Shown here one piece after another: positions 1-8,597 of a stretch of DNA of 64,000 nucleotides. Below the pieces are notes generated by a model. The model was given only the letters and a program-made list of their open reading frames with translations, had not been told where the DNA came from and searched no databases. Positions within the stretch are counted from its first letter, which is position 1. Each line of letters opens with the position of its first letter. Position numbers and translations under genes: made by a program. Source of the stretch: Paraburkholderia solitsugae (lineage in GTDB: Bacteria; Pseudomonadota; Gammaproteobacteria; Burkholderiales; Burkholderiaceae); NCBI RefSeq assembly GCF_013177695.1, contig NZ_WOEY01000128.1:1-64000 (forward strand). Reading direction: 5' to 3'.

Positions 1-140
1 CCAGTCGTCGAACCGAGCGACGTCTGGCTGCTCTGGTAGCCGATCCCCGTATCGACGATACCGTACAACGTCACGCTGGTTTGAGCGTGCGCGCCGAGGG
101 CGACCAACCCAAGGGCCGAGGTTGCTATTGCCTTTTTCAT
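1..140 (-). CDS. Gram-negative general porin, N-terminal fragment
   Basis: This is the first 46 codons or so of an outer-membrane porin; the gene continues past the left edge. The reverse strand reads a short signal peptide (MKKAIATSALGLVALGAHA) followed by QTSVTLYGIVDTGIGYQ, the typical first beta-strand of the Burkholderia/Neisseria-type 16-strand trimeric porins (Porin_4). The start ATG is at 140, with an AGGAG ribosome site just upstream on the minus strand. It lies downstream of dctPQM in the same direction, so it could serve uptake of the uronates used by the adjoining island, but that is inference. Only the N-terminus is visible, so specificity cannot be judged. Confidence 0.8.
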   Translation of the reverse strand, partial: MKKAIATSALGLVALGAHAQTSVTLYGIVDTGIGYQSSQTSLGSTT

Positions 141-213
141 TTCTGCTCCTCTGTAAAAAACTTATTCTTTGTTTCTGGCAGTGCCTCACCGGTGCAGACT
201 CTTAATCAAGCGT

Positions 214-1566
214 TCAAAACACCGGGTGGCCATTGATCAGGCTAGGCAACCACGTCGAAAACATCGGGACGTAGGTCACAATGTTGATCGCGCTGAAGAT
301 AGCCAGGTAATAAGGCCACGCCACCTTAGTGGTTTCACCTATCGACACATTGCCGATTGCGCAGCCGATGAACTGCACCGAGCCGATCGGCGGATGCACG
401 AGACCCAATGCACAGTTCAGCAGAATCATGATCCCGAACTGCACCGGGCCAACACCGGCGTGCATCGCCATCGGCAGGAACAACGGCGTGGTGATCAGGA
501 TGTGCGCGGCCATGTCGACGAACGTGCCGAGGAAGATCTGAAGGATGTTGATGTAAAGCAGCATCAACCAGGCGTGACTCGTTGCACCGTCGAGCATGTG
601 TTCGATTGCGTCGGGAATCTCCAGATAGGCCATCTGGTAGCGCAGCATGTTCGACACGCCGATCAGCAGCAGCACCACGCCAGTGGTTTTAGCCGCCTTG
701 GACAGCGCATGAGAGAGCTTCTTCATCGTCATCGAGCGATAAACGACGATGGTCAACACCAGTGAATAAGCCACGGCAATGGCTGCCGCTTCCGTCGCGG
801 TGGCAATCCCTCTCGCCACGCAGAACAGAATGATCGCGATCACCATCAAGCCGGGCAGCGCACCGAGGAACGTGCGGGCCACCGCGAACCAGCCGGGAAA
901 GCGCTGCAATTCAGTCGAGCCGTCAGGGCGGCGCGGATAGCCGAACTTGACCGCTTGCCAGTACGCGGCGATGAGCACGAAACCCATTACCCACAGAACC
1001 GGCAACAGACCTGAAAACAACAGATCGCCGATCGACACACCGCTCAACTGCTGACCGTTCAAGGTCCCGGTAATGCCTTGGGCCGCGAACGCATAGATGA
1101 TCATGTTCGTCGAGGTGGGCATCAGCGCACCCGCCAGCGACGAATGGGTCGTCACATTGACTGCATAGGCCGCGCTATAGCCTTCGCGCTTCATGAGCGG
1201 AATGACGACGCCGCCCATCGCGGACGTGTCTGCCGTCGGCGAGCCGGACACGCCGCCGAACAACGTGCACGCGACCACGTTCGCCATGCCGAGCCCACCG
1301 CGGAAATGGCCCACCGTGGCCTGCGCGAAACGCAGGATGCGGTCGGCGATACCGCCGTGCAGCATCAACTCACCGGAAAAAATGAAGAACGGGACCGCGA
1401 GGAACGAAAACGCGTTCATGCCCGAAATCATCGACTGCATGGCGGTGGCCGCCGGCAAGCCTTCATACAGATAAGTCAGGACGCACGAGAGTCCCAACGC
1501 AAACGAAACAGGAACCCCGAATACGAGGAAAACGAGGAAACTAACTGAGAGGATGGCAAGTTCCAT
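214..1566 (-). CDS. dctM: TRAP transporter large permease, DctM family
   Basis: This is the large membrane subunit of a tripartite ATP-independent periplasmic transporter, which couples substrate entry to a sodium or proton gradient. The 450-residue product from the MELAILSVSFLVF start has about 12 hydrophobic segments and DctM signatures such as GGVSGSPTADTSAMG near residue 105 and the conserved C-terminal region with HPPIGSVQF. The open frame extends 26 codons upstream, but those overlap dctQ and lack TRAP-like sequence, so the ATG at 1566 is preferred. It follows dctQ by 7 bases and is last of dctP-dctQ-dctM. Context (Udh, GarD, polygalacturonase) suggests a uronate or aldarate substrate; this is inference. 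Confidence 0.9.
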   Translation of the reverse strand: MELAILSVSFLVFLVFGVPVSFALGLSCVLTYLYEGLPAATAMQSMISGMNAFSFLAVPFFIFSGELMLHGGIADRILRFAQATVGHFRGGLGMANVVACTLFGGVSGSPTADTSAMGGVVIPLMKREGYSAAYAVNVTTHSSLAGALMPTSTNMIIYAFAAQGITGTLNGQQLSGVSIGDLLFSGLLPVLWVMGFVLIAAYWQAVKFGYPRRPDGSTELQRFPGWFAVARTFLGALPGLMVIAIILFCVARGIATATEAAAIAVAYSLVLTIVVYRSMTMKKLSHALSKAAKTTGVVLLLIGVSNMLRYQMAYLEIPDAIEHMLDGATSHAWLMLLYINILQIFLGTFVDMAAHILITTPLFLPMAMHAGVGPVQFGIMILLNCALGLVHPPIGSVQFIGCAIGNVSIGETTKVAWPYYLAIFSAINIVTYVPMFSTWLPSLINGHPVF

Positions 1567-1573
1567 GATTCTT

Positions 1574-2053
1574 CTATTTTTGTTTCTGTGCGAAAAGCCC
1601 CAGCAGGTTCTCAAATGAGAACAGTGCGATGCAGGCGCTGGCAACGATCGGAATGATGTAACGAAGCGCTTCCGGAAGGCCCAGAATCGGAATCTTGTCG
1701 TCCATGGTCGTCTCCGCCATCTGCCAGCAGCCGAAGAAAATCGCCACGGCCAGCACGATCAGGCAAAGATGCTGGAACGCGTGCGCGACCACTTGACCTT
1801 TCGGCGGCAATTTCTTGACGAGCGAATCCAGCCCGATATGGCCACCCTCACGAACCTTGAGCGCGGCGCCGAACATGGCGATCACGATCACCAGCAACAG
1901 GGCAATGGGCTCGACGAAATCCGGCGCGTCGCTGAAGACATAGCGCATCACGACGCTATAAATCACCAACAGGCACAGCGTGGCGAGACTCGTCGACGCC
2001 ACGACAACCAGTACGCGGGAGAGAAAATCATTTGGGCGTTTCATGAATCTCAT
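1574..2053 (-). CDS. dctQ: TRAP transporter small permease, DctQ family
   Basis: This is the small four-helix membrane subunit of the TRAP system, which holds the large permease and is needed for transport. The product (about 159 residues from MRFMKRPND) has four hydrophobic segments; LLVIVIAMFGAALKVREGGHIGLD is the hallmark loop of DctQ proteins. An AAGGA sequence precedes the ATG at 2053 by about eight bases; the ATG at 2044 is a possible alternative. It lies between dctP and dctM on the same strand with short spacing, so one transcript is expected. Confidence 0.88.
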   Translation of the reverse strand: MRFMKRPNDFLSRVLVVVASTSLATLCLLVIYSVVMRYVFSDAPDFVEPIALLLVIVIAMFGAALKVREGGHIGLDSLVKKLPPKGQVVAHAFQHLCLIVLAVAIFFGCWQMAETTMDDKIPILGLPEALRYIIPIVASACIALFSFENLLGLFAQKQK

Positions 2054-2191
2054 TGACCCCATCCTTGCATACAACGGATTTGTTCTTAATCTTCAGGAAT
2101 CCTGCCAGCCATCACCGGCTCAGGAAACCGCACGACGGGGAAGGCTGGCAGCGCTTCCTGCAAGGCCTTTCGCCGTCGCCCTACTTCCGGA

Positions 2192-3184
2192 TTACTTGAC
2201 TGCCTGGATTTCGTCGACGATCTGCTTCATTTGCGGCGTCTTCTCGTACTTCGCCCAGACCGGTTGCATCGCCTTCACGAAAGCAGGGCGGTCGATCTGC
2301 GCGGCGGTGATGATCGTCGCACCGCCCTTGGTGACCGTTTTGGCCGCATCGGCTTCGCGCGCGGTCCACAGCTTCTCGTAGTAAGGCACCGAGTCAGCCG
2401 CCGCTTTCTTGATGATCTCCTGCTCTTGTGGCGTCAGTGTGTCCCACACCTTCTTGGAGAACACCAGGACTTCCGGCGTCATCGAATGCTCGGTTTCGGA
2501 ATAGACCTGCGCGACTTCGAAGTGCTTGGTCTCTTCGTACGACGGCAGGTTGTTTTCCGCGCCATCCACGAGTCCCGTCCTCAGGCCCGTATAGACTTCG
2601 GCAAACGGCATCGGCGTCGGCGTGCCGCCCATCGCCTTGATTTCATCGACCATCAGATCGGAGGGCTGCACGCGCACCTTGAGGCCCTTCATGTCGGCGG
2701 GCGAATGGATGGCCTTCTTCGCGTACATCGAGCGCGCGCCGCTCTCATAGAACGTCAGCGCGATCATGCCCTTCGCCGTGAAGGCGTCGAGAATCTTCTG
2801 GCCTTCCGGGCCGTACATCACTTTGCGGAAATGGTCGATGTCGCGAAACAGAAACGGCAGTGACGGAATCATCGATTCAGGAACGATCTCATTGAACGCC
2901 GCACCGTTTGCGCGCGCCATGTCCAGTGCGCCGATGCGCACCTGATCGATCGTGTCGTTTTCGGAACCCAGCGCACTGTTGCCGAAGACCTTCACGGAAT
3001 CTTTGCCACCGGTTGCCTTGCTGATTTCTTCACCCATGTATTTCACGGCCATATTGGTCGGATAGGTGTCACCATGCACGTCCGACACACGGAACACGCG
3101 CGCGTGCGCCGACACGGTGCTGAATGCCAGCACGGAGGCCGCGACAATCATCGAAACACGGGAAGAGGCAAACTTCTTGTTCAT
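2192..3184 (-). CDS. dctP: TRAP transporter solute-binding protein, DctP family
   Basis: This is the periplasmic binding subunit that delivers the ligand to DctQM. The 330-residue product starts MNKKFASSRVSMIVAASVL and has a Sec signal peptide ending near ..VSAHA. The mature part shows DctP features: an N-terminal strand with YPTNMAVKYMGEEI and a central KGLKVRVQPSDLMVDEIKAMG block with the arginine that usually binds the substrate carboxylate. The start at 3184 is chosen because AAGGA lies eight bases upstream; an earlier in-frame ATG (3211) would add a poorly coding stretch. The ligand cannot be read from sequence; the location beside galacturonate/galactarate catabolism makes an acid sugar likely. 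Confidence 0.9.
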   Translation of the reverse strand: MNKKFASSRVSMIVAASVLAFSTVSAHARVFRVSDVHGDTYPTNMAVKYMGEEISKATGGKDSVKVFGNSALGSENDTIDQVRIGALDMARANGAAFNEIVPESMIPSLPFLFRDIDHFRKVMYGPEGQKILDAFTAKGMIALTFYESGARSMYAKKAIHSPADMKGLKVRVQPSDLMVDEIKAMGGTPTPMPFAEVYTGLRTGLVDGAENNLPSYEETKHFEVAQVYSETEHSMTPEVLVFSKKVWDTLTPQEQEIIKKAAADSVPYYEKLWTAREADAAKTVTKGGATIITAAQIDRPAFVKAMQPVWAKYEKTPQMKQIVDEIQAVK

Positions 3185-3433
3185 CGTGACATTCCTTGAA
3201 AAATAGATCATCCAATCGAATACGGGGGGGCCGTCTGCGGATGTTGCGACATGGTTTTAATGCGTCTCCCGGCTTCAAAAAATGCCGCGCTCGTTTCTCT
3301 GCCGTACGATCACCGCCCTTTCGGGTGGCGAGAGTTTTAACGTGCTGGCCTGCGCGATATCCCCGGCACAGATCCTCAGCACTCCTCTCGGATAACTCGA
3401 CTTCTTTACTTCGACTGCATCGGAATGATCCCT

Positions 3434-3452
3434 GCGCGGGTTGCTCCCGCGC
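3434..3452. repeat. Perfect inverted repeat in the dctP leader
   Basis: GCGCGGG and CCCGCGC pair perfectly around a five-base loop. No T-run follows on either strand, so it is not an ordinary intrinsic terminator. It would be a stable hairpin in a dctP transcript beginning near the operator at 3523. Confidence 0.5.
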
Positions 3453-3522
3453 GTAGAGAACGCTGTCCTCTTTGTCCAGCGACCCAAAGCCATCTTGAAA
3501 TGAATTTGTTTGGGCTCATATG

Positions 3523-3540
3523 TTATACGACGACATATGA
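3523..3540 (+). promoter_or_regulatory. Uronate-island operator, site 1
   Basis: TTATACG-ACGA-CATATGA, one of eight copies of the TTrTACG-N4-CGTAynA palindrome in this island. It is also flanked by CATATG on both sides (3517-3522, 3534-3539). Probable GntR operator for dctPQM; the binding protein is inferred from its central gene position. Confidence 0.6.
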
Positions 3541-3732
3541 AGTTTATAAAACGTAATCTGAGTTGTACAGCCGGTATTTACCCGCAGGAAAGCGAGTTGA
3601 ACGTAAGAGTTTCCGAATTTAAATCAGGCGAAAAGCCAATACAGATAAGGGCGCGAGCCGCCCCCATACTTCATGCGTTTATATTTCTCGTACAGGGAAA
3701 GATGACTCGAAAGTGGCATTTACGCCACTATG

Positions 3733-3750
3733 TTGTACGACAAGTGATGA
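3733..3750 (+). promoter_or_regulatory. Uronate-island operator, site 2 (weak)
   Basis: TTGTACG-ACAA-GTGATGA keeps the left half exactly and the right half poorly. Together with flanking TATG it aligns well with site 1, 210 bases away, and may be an auxiliary operator. Confidence 0.4.
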
Positions 3751-3819
3751 ATAAAAGATGACGACTGTTGGGCTCCGACGTGCTAATACCCGGCGCCTCG
3801 TCTCATGCACATCGCTTTT

Positions 3820-4752
3820 TCAGAGTTCGCCTGCGTACTCAGGCTCGGGCAACCCCGTCACGCCGGGGCGAACGGCAAAGAGATGGCCGTCGTGTTCGCT
3901 CGCGCCAGTCGCGGGACGAATCGACGTCACGAACAGCGTGTCCAGATCATTGCCGCCGAACGCGCACATTGCAGGCTTCACGGCCGGCGTGGCAATCTGC
4001 CGATCGAGCTTGCCTTGTGGGGTGAAGCGCAGCAACAGGCCTGCGTCATTTGCGCAAATCCAGTAACAGCCATCCGCATCCACCGCGGCGCCGTCGGGAC
4101 GCCCTGCGTAGTGATGCAGATCGGCGAATACGCGCCGGTTACTCGGCTCGCCCGCTTCGATGTCGTAATCGAATGCCCATATTTGCCGGCGCAGAGGATG
4201 CGAGTCCGACAGATACATCGTGGCCCCATCGGGCGACCACGCCAGACCGTTCTGTGTGATCAAGGCGTCGACGACCGGCGCCGACAACACGCCGCGCTCA
4301 TCGAACCGATATAGCGCGCCCGCGGGATTTGCCGCTGCCATGTCCTGCACCATCGTGCCGGACCAGAAGCGCCCTTGCCGATCGCAACGGCCGTCGTTGA
4401 AGCGCATATCGTCGAACGCGAAGACCGGAGCGGCGAGCTTCCTGCCCGTCACCTTCATCGGTTCGCCGCGGGACGCGCCCTCAGTCAGCGTGACCGCGAA
4501 GAGCCCTGTCTCACAGCCCGCCAGCACCGTGCCGTGACGATCGAAGGCGATGCACGCCACCCTCTCGGGCAATTGCCACTCGGCGCGTTCTCCCGAATCG
4601 AGCCGTAGCCGCACGATCTTTTGCGCCGGAATATCTACCCAGTAGAGCGCCTGTTCCGCAGCACGCCACACCGGGCTCTCGCCGACCGACGCGGGCACCT
4701 GCCCCGCCGCCTCAACACGCTCCACGCGCGCGTCGTTCGCCATGGCGCTCAC
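3820..4752 (-). CDS. SMP-30/gluconolactonase family aldarolactonase
   Basis: Probably hydrolyses the galactaro- or glucarolactone made by uronate dehydrogenase to the open aldarate. The 310-residue protein is an SMP-30-type six-bladed propeller: VGESPVW near residue 22 carries the metal-binding Glu, NDGRCDRQGRFWSGTM the conserved Asn, and NGLAWSPDGATMYLSDS the catalytic Asp region. The GTG start at 4752 overlaps the udh stop (GTGA), a sign of translational coupling; an ATG at 4743 is the alternative. It is third in garD-udh-lactonase, matching the reaction order. The family also contains gluconolactonases and arabinolactonases, so substrate assignment rests on context. Confidence 0.85.
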   Translation of the reverse strand: MSAMANDARVERVEAAGQVPASVGESPVWRAAEQALYWVDIPAQKIVRLRLDSGERAEWQLPERVACIAFDRHGTVLAGCETGLFAVTLTEGASRGEPMKVTGRKLAAPVFAFDDMRFNDGRCDRQGRFWSGTMVQDMAAANPAGALYRFDERGVLSAPVVDALITQNGLAWSPDGATMYLSDSHPLRRQIWAFDYDIEAGEPSNRRVFADLHHYAGRPDGAAVDADGCYWICANDAGLLLRFTPQGKLDRQIATPAVKPAMCAFGGNDLDTLFVTSIRPATGASEHDGHLFAVRPGVTGLPEPEYAGEL

Positions 4753-5591
4753 CGCTTCGGCTCCATCGGGCCGGCCAGCACGAACGGGCCACCCTGGAAA
4801 TGCTGCGTCGGATCACCGAGATCGGTGGTGGGCGCAGCGACCGGAAAGAGATGCTCGAATTCGATCGAACTATCCTGCGGACGAAAGCCGAGGAACGCCG
4901 CCCTGGTGTTGTCGACCCACTTGGTCCGGTTATCCGAGACGCCATAAACGATCGCGTGTCCGACCCGGTTGGTGAACAGCGAGCAGCGCACCAGCTCGAT
5001 GAAGTCGCGAAAACTCAGATAGGTGACGAGCATGCGCGGATTCTTCGGCTGCTCGAACGACGAGCCGATCCGCAGGCACACCGTCTCGAGACCGAAGCGA
5101 TCGAAGTAATAGCGCGACAGCGATTCGCCGAAGCACTTCGTCACGCCATACAGGCTGTCCGGACGCAGCGGCGCGTCGATATCGACCACCGACGTCGTCG
5201 GATGGAAGCCCACGGCATGATTCGAGCTCGCATACACGATGCGCTTCACACCCTGCTTTTGCGCGGCCGAATAGAGGTTGTACAGGCCACGAATGTTCGC
5301 TTCGAGCAGATCTTCGAATGGCGCCTCGACGGAAATGCCGCCAAGATGAACGACCGCATCCACGCCTTCGAGCAGCGCGTGAACGGCGGCTTCATCCGCG
5401 AGGTCCACGATCGAAGCTTCTTCGGGCGCCGCCACGTCGCCGAGCGGCGCGATATCGGTGACGCGCACGACATCGGCCCATGCGGCGAGCGCACCGCGCA
5501 ACTGCTTGCCGAGGTTACCGGCAGCGCCGGTGAGCAGAAGACGGCGGAAAGGTTTCTGCGCCGCCGGGCGGTCAAGGTTCGAGTCAGTCAT
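4749..5591 (-). CDS. udh: Uronate dehydrogenase (NAD-dependent)
   Basis: Oxidises D-galacturonate or D-glucuronate with NAD to the aldarolactone, the first step of the oxidative uronate pathway. The 280-residue protein is a short-chain/extended-SDR enzyme with LLLTGAAGNLGK (residues 19-30) as the NAD Rossmann loop, SSNHAVGF with the active-site Ser and Asn, and YGVTK as the YxxxK catalytic pair. The run RIGSSFEQPKNPRML and the C-terminal FQGGPFVLAGP are characteristic of Udh from Pseudomonas and Agrobacterium. It sits 43 bases after garD and overlaps the lactonase. A divergent paralogue is at 18555-19397. Confidence 0.92.
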   Translation of the reverse strand: MTDSNLDRPAAQKPFRRLLLTGAAGNLGKQLRGALAAWADVVRVTDIAPLGDVAAPEEASIVDLADEAAVHALLEGVDAVVHLGGISVEAPFEDLLEANIRGLYNLYSAAQKQGVKRIVYASSNHAVGFHPTTSVVDIDAPLRPDSLYGVTKCFGESLSRYYFDRFGLETVCLRIGSSFEQPKNPRMLVTYLSFRDFIELVRCSLFTNRVGHAIVYGVSDNRTKWVDNTRAAFLGFRPQDSSIEFEHLFPVAAPTTDLGDPTQHFQGGPFVLAGPMEPKR

Positions 5592-5634
5592 GTCTCAGTC
5601 TTTGTCGTGATTACTATCAGAACGATCAGGTCTA

Positions 5635-7224
5635 TCAGGTCACCGGCGCCGGATTGAACAGCGTCAACGCATTGTGGAGTTTGAGTTTCTCCGCGCAGGT
5701 CTCTTTACGTCCGCTTGCGACGTCGAGCATGAGGCGGAACAGCTCCCAACCCACGTCTTCAATCGTTGCGGCGCCGGTTGCAATGGTACCGGCGTTGATA
5801 TCCATCAGGTCATGCCAGCGTCGCGCGAGATCGGAGCGCGTCGCGACCTTGATGACCGGCACTTCCGCGAGGCTGTACGGCGTGCCGCGGCCCGTGGTGA
5901 ACACATGCAGGTTGATGCCCGCTGCGACTTGCAGCGTTCCGCAGATGAAATCGCTGGCCGGCGTGGCGGCGTAAATCAGGCCTTTCTGCTTGACCTTTTC
6001 ACCAGGCGACAACACGCCGGAGATGGCCGAGTTGCCCGACTTGATGATCGAACCCATCGCCTTTTCAACGATGTTCGACAAGCCGCCCTTCTTGTTTCCC
6101 GGCGTGGTGTTAGCACTGCGGTCCGCGCCGCCGCGCTTCAGATAATCGTCGTACCACTGCATCTCGCGGATGATCGCAGCCGCCACCTCCGCGTTGGCCG
6201 CGCGCGCCGTCAGTTGATCGACACCGTCGCGCACTTCAGTGACTTCGGAGAACATCACCGTCGCACCGGCGCGCACCAGCAAGTCGGTCGCAAAGCCCAC
6301 GGCGGGATTCGCAGTCAGCCCGGAAAACGCGTCGCTGCCGCCGCATTGCACGCCGACCACCAGATCGGAGGCCGGGCAGGTCTCGCGACGGCGATTGTTC
6401 AGCCGCTTCAGATGGCCGTCGGCCATTCTCATGATCGATTCGATCATCGACTGGAAGCCGACGTGCGCTTCGTCCTGAAGCACCACCACGTCGCCGTTCA
6501 GATCGGCCTCGACGTCGCCGATGTCAGCCACTTCGGCGACATTCGCAGCCGCGGCAATCGGGATCGTGCCCGGCGGCATCAGGCGTTCGGGCTGCAGCTT
6601 CTCGCAACCGAGGCTGACCATCATCACTTCGCCGCCGAAATTCGGATTCAGACTGATGTTGCGTACTGTGCGGATCGGCACCATCGCGTCCGGCGCGTCG
6701 ATCGCGACGCCGCAACCATAGGTGTGCCCGAGGCTCACGACATCGTCGACGTTCGGGTAGTGCGGCAGCAGTTCGGCCTTGATGCGCGTGACCGCGTGCT
6801 GAACCACATCGGCCACGCATTGCACCGTGGTCGTGATGGCCAGGATGTTGCGCGAGCCCACCGAGCCGTCGGCATTGCGATAGCCCTCGAACGTGAAGCC
6901 TTCCAGCGGCGGCATTTCCGGCGCCTTGATGGTCGCGATCGGCAGATCGTCCAGTCCGGGCGGACTCGGCATACGGATCACATGCTCGTTGATCCAGCTG
7001 CCCTTCGGCAAGGCCTTGAGCGCGTAACCGATCACCACGTTATAGCGGATGACCTCATCGCCTTCCGCGAGATCGGCCAGCGCAACTTTGTGCCCCTGCG
7101 GAACACGCTCGCGCAGCGCAAGACCATCGGGAAATACGGCGCCCTCACCCAGACCGCCGTCGTTGACGACGATCGCGACATTGTCATTGGGGTGAACGCG
7201 AATGTAGAGCGGGGTTTGTTCCAT
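5635..7224 (-). CDS. garD: Galactarate dehydratase
   Basis: Dehydrates galactarate to 5-keto-4-deoxy-D-glucarate. The 529-residue protein (E. coli GarD is 523) has an N-terminal SAF-like domain (YIRVHPNDNVAIVVNDGG) and a C-terminal UxaA/GarD domain. Diagnostic runs include EGYRNADGSVGSRN near residue 115, the TYGCG segment, and SLGCEKLQPERL, all very close to E. coli GarD. The ATG at 7224 has an AAGGA site; the longer frame to 7272 lacks one. It is first gene of garD-udh-lactonase and divergent from kdgD, with two operator copies between them. Altronate dehydratase UxaA is a relative, but the GarD signatures are clear. Confidence 0.93.
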   Translation of the reverse strand: MEQTPLYIRVHPNDNVAIVVNDGGLGEGAVFPDGLALRERVPQGHKVALADLAEGDEVIRYNVVIGYALKALPKGSWINEHVIRMPSPPGLDDLPIATIKAPEMPPLEGFTFEGYRNADGSVGSRNILAITTTVQCVADVVQHAVTRIKAELLPHYPNVDDVVSLGHTYGCGVAIDAPDAMVPIRTVRNISLNPNFGGEVMMVSLGCEKLQPERLMPPGTIPIAAAANVAEVADIGDVEADLNGDVVVLQDEAHVGFQSMIESIMRMADGHLKRLNNRRRETCPASDLVVGVQCGGSDAFSGLTANPAVGFATDLLVRAGATVMFSEVTEVRDGVDQLTARAANAEVAAAIIREMQWYDDYLKRGGADRSANTTPGNKKGGLSNIVEKAMGSIIKSGNSAISGVLSPGEKVKQKGLIYAATPASDFICGTLQVAAGINLHVFTTGRGTPYSLAEVPVIKVATRSDLARRWHDLMDINAGTIATGAATIEDVGWELFRLMLDVASGRKETCAEKLKLHNALTLFNPAPVT

Positions 7225-7268
7225 TGCATCGATCCTTATGGCGATTTCACGCCTGCTGCACCGGCCAT

Positions 7269-7286
7269 TCATACGTCATCCTACAA
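7269..7286 (-). promoter_or_regulatory. Uronate-island operator, site 3
   Basis: On the minus strand TTGTAGG-ATGA-CGTATGA, 45 bases upstream of the garD start. It is well placed to control the garD-udh-lactonase promoter. Confidence 0.6.
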
Positions 7287-7370
7287 CACAGAAGATGACC
7301 TGGATGTTCCGTATTTACCCTATGGCGTGCATTATGCCGTGAAAACACCGTTGAGTTAGACGATTTGTTG

Positions 7371-7388
7371 TTGTACGATGACGTATAA
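7371..7388 (+). promoter_or_regulatory. Uronate-island operator, site 4, overlapping a -10 box
   Basis: TTGTACG-ATGA-CGTATAA, the best match to the consensus. A perfect TATAAT (7384-7389) overlaps its right half, 50 bases before the kdgD start, so a bound repressor would block that promoter. Confidence 0.65.
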
Positions 7389-7439
7389 TAAATCTCCATT
7401 TCTCAATACCGACCCCATTCGACGCCCAAGAGACTCATC

Positions 7440-8357
7440 ATGACGACACCGCAGGAACTGAAGCAGATCGTTTCCGAAGGCCTTCTGTCCTTCCCCATTA
7501 CCGACTTTGACGAACAAGGCGATTTCCGCGCCGATACCTATGCCGAGCGCCTCGAATGGCTCGCGCCTTATGGCGCGTCAGCACTGTTCGTCGCCGGCGG
7601 CACGGGCGAATTCTTCTCGCTCACGCATAACGACTACTCCAACGTCGTGCGCACGGCAACGGAAGTCTGCAAGGGCAAGGTACCGATTCTCGCCGGCGCC
7701 GGCGGCCCGACCCGCGTGGCGATCGCGTATGCACAGGAAGCCGAACGTCACGGCGCGAACGGCATTCTGTTGATGCCGCACTACCTGACCGAAGCTTGCC
7801 AGGAAGGCATCGCGGCCCACGCGGAAGAAGTCTGCAAGTCCGTACCGAACATGGGCGTGATCATTTACAACCGCGCGAACTCCAAGCTTGACGCCGACAT
7901 GCTCGAAGGGCTGGCCGAGCGCTGCCCCAACCTGATCGGCTTCAAGGACGGCGTCGGCGAGATCGAGAACATGGTGTCGATCCGCCGCCGCCTCGGCGAC
8001 CGCTTCTCGTACCTCGGCGGCCTGCCTACTGCTGAAGTCTACGCCGCGGCTTACAAGGCGCTGGGTGTGCCGGTGTACTCGTCGGCCGTGTTCAACTTCA
8101 TCCCGAAGACCGCGATGGATTTCTACCGCGCGATTGCCGCGGACGACCACGCTACCGTCGGCAAGCTGATCGACGAATTCTTCCTGCCGTATCTGGCGAT
8201 CCGCAACCGCCGCCAGGGCTACGCGGTCAGCATCGTGAAGGCCGGCGCGAAGCTGGTCGGCCATAGCGCAGGTCCGGTGCGCGCACCGCTGACCAATCTG
8301 ACCGAAGAAGAAATGGCGCAGCTCGACGTGCTGATCAAGAAGCTCGGCGCGCAGTAA
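7440..8357 (+). CDS. kdgD: 5-dehydro-4-deoxyglucarate dehydratase
   Basis: Dehydrates and decarboxylates 5-keto-4-deoxy-D-glucarate to 2-oxoglutarate semialdehyde (EC 4.2.1.41). The 305-residue protein belongs to the DapA/NAL class I aldolase superfamily: GGTGEFFSLT near residue 54 is the loop of the substrate carboxylate site, IIYNRAN carries the conserved Tyr, and GFKDGVGE carries the Schiff-base Lys. The N-terminal SEGLLSFPITDFDEQGDF is typical of KdgD. It is divergent from garD, and its product is the substrate of the aldehyde dehydrogenase at 11011-12594. Confidence 0.92.
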   Translation: MTTPQELKQIVSEGLLSFPITDFDEQGDFRADTYAERLEWLAPYGASALFVAGGTGEFFSLTHNDYSNVVRTATEVCKGKVPILAGAGGPTRVAIAYAQEAERHGANGILLMPHYLTEACQEGIAAHAEEVCKSVPNMGVIIYNRANSKLDADMLEGLAERCPNLIGFKDGVGEIENMVSIRRRLGDRFSYLGGLPTAEVYAAAYKALGVPVYSSAVFNFIPKTAMDFYRAIAADDHATVGKLIDEFFLPYLAIRNRRQGYAVSIVKAGAKLVGHSAGPVRAPLTNLTEEEMAQLDVLIKKLGAQ

Positions 8358-8413
8358 CGCAGTTCGGCGCCAAGCCGTGCGAACCTGGGTCGCGCGCACG
8401 GCACCGCAGAGGG

Positions 8414-8446
8414 CGCCCGGGACGGCAACGTCGCCGGGCGTTTTTT
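8414..8446 (+). terminator. Intrinsic terminator after kdgD
   Basis: CGCCCGG (8414-8420) pairs with CCGGGCG (8434-8440), with an inner GACG/CGTC pairing around GCAA, followed by six T. It separates kdgD from the downstream permease gene, which then needs its own promoter or read-through. Confidence 0.8.
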
Positions 8447-8597
8447 CACTGCGGTTTTTACTGCGCTTTTCTCTGCCTTGACGCACGGCGCTTCCCACGA
8501 AAAAGCGCGGGTCCGACCAGCCGGGACCGCGGCGGCCGGCCAATTGCGGCACGACACCCGGGAGCCCACTCCCTTGCAAAAGATTCAGGAGACAAGC

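Larger units (their letters stand above)
3185..3819. other. Long intergenic region upstream of dctPQM
   Basis: This 635-base stretch between the lactonase stop and dctP holds no convincing gene; the short frames in it have no family features. It contains two copies of the island's palindromic operator (3523-3540 and 3733-3750) and two GC-rich hairpins, of which 3434-3452 is a perfect 7-base stem. The operators are 340-570 bases upstream of the dctP start, so either the dctP transcript has a long leader or another promoter lies closer. Confidence 0.6.

Noticed and set aside
1574..3211. C4-dicarboxylate as the substrate of DctPQM
   Set aside because: The names come from the family's founding member; binding residues do not prove it, and all neighbours handle uronates or aldarates.
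5674..7359. Open frame of 561 codons on the plus strand
   Set aside because: Shadow of garD; no recognised motif, and garD is certain.
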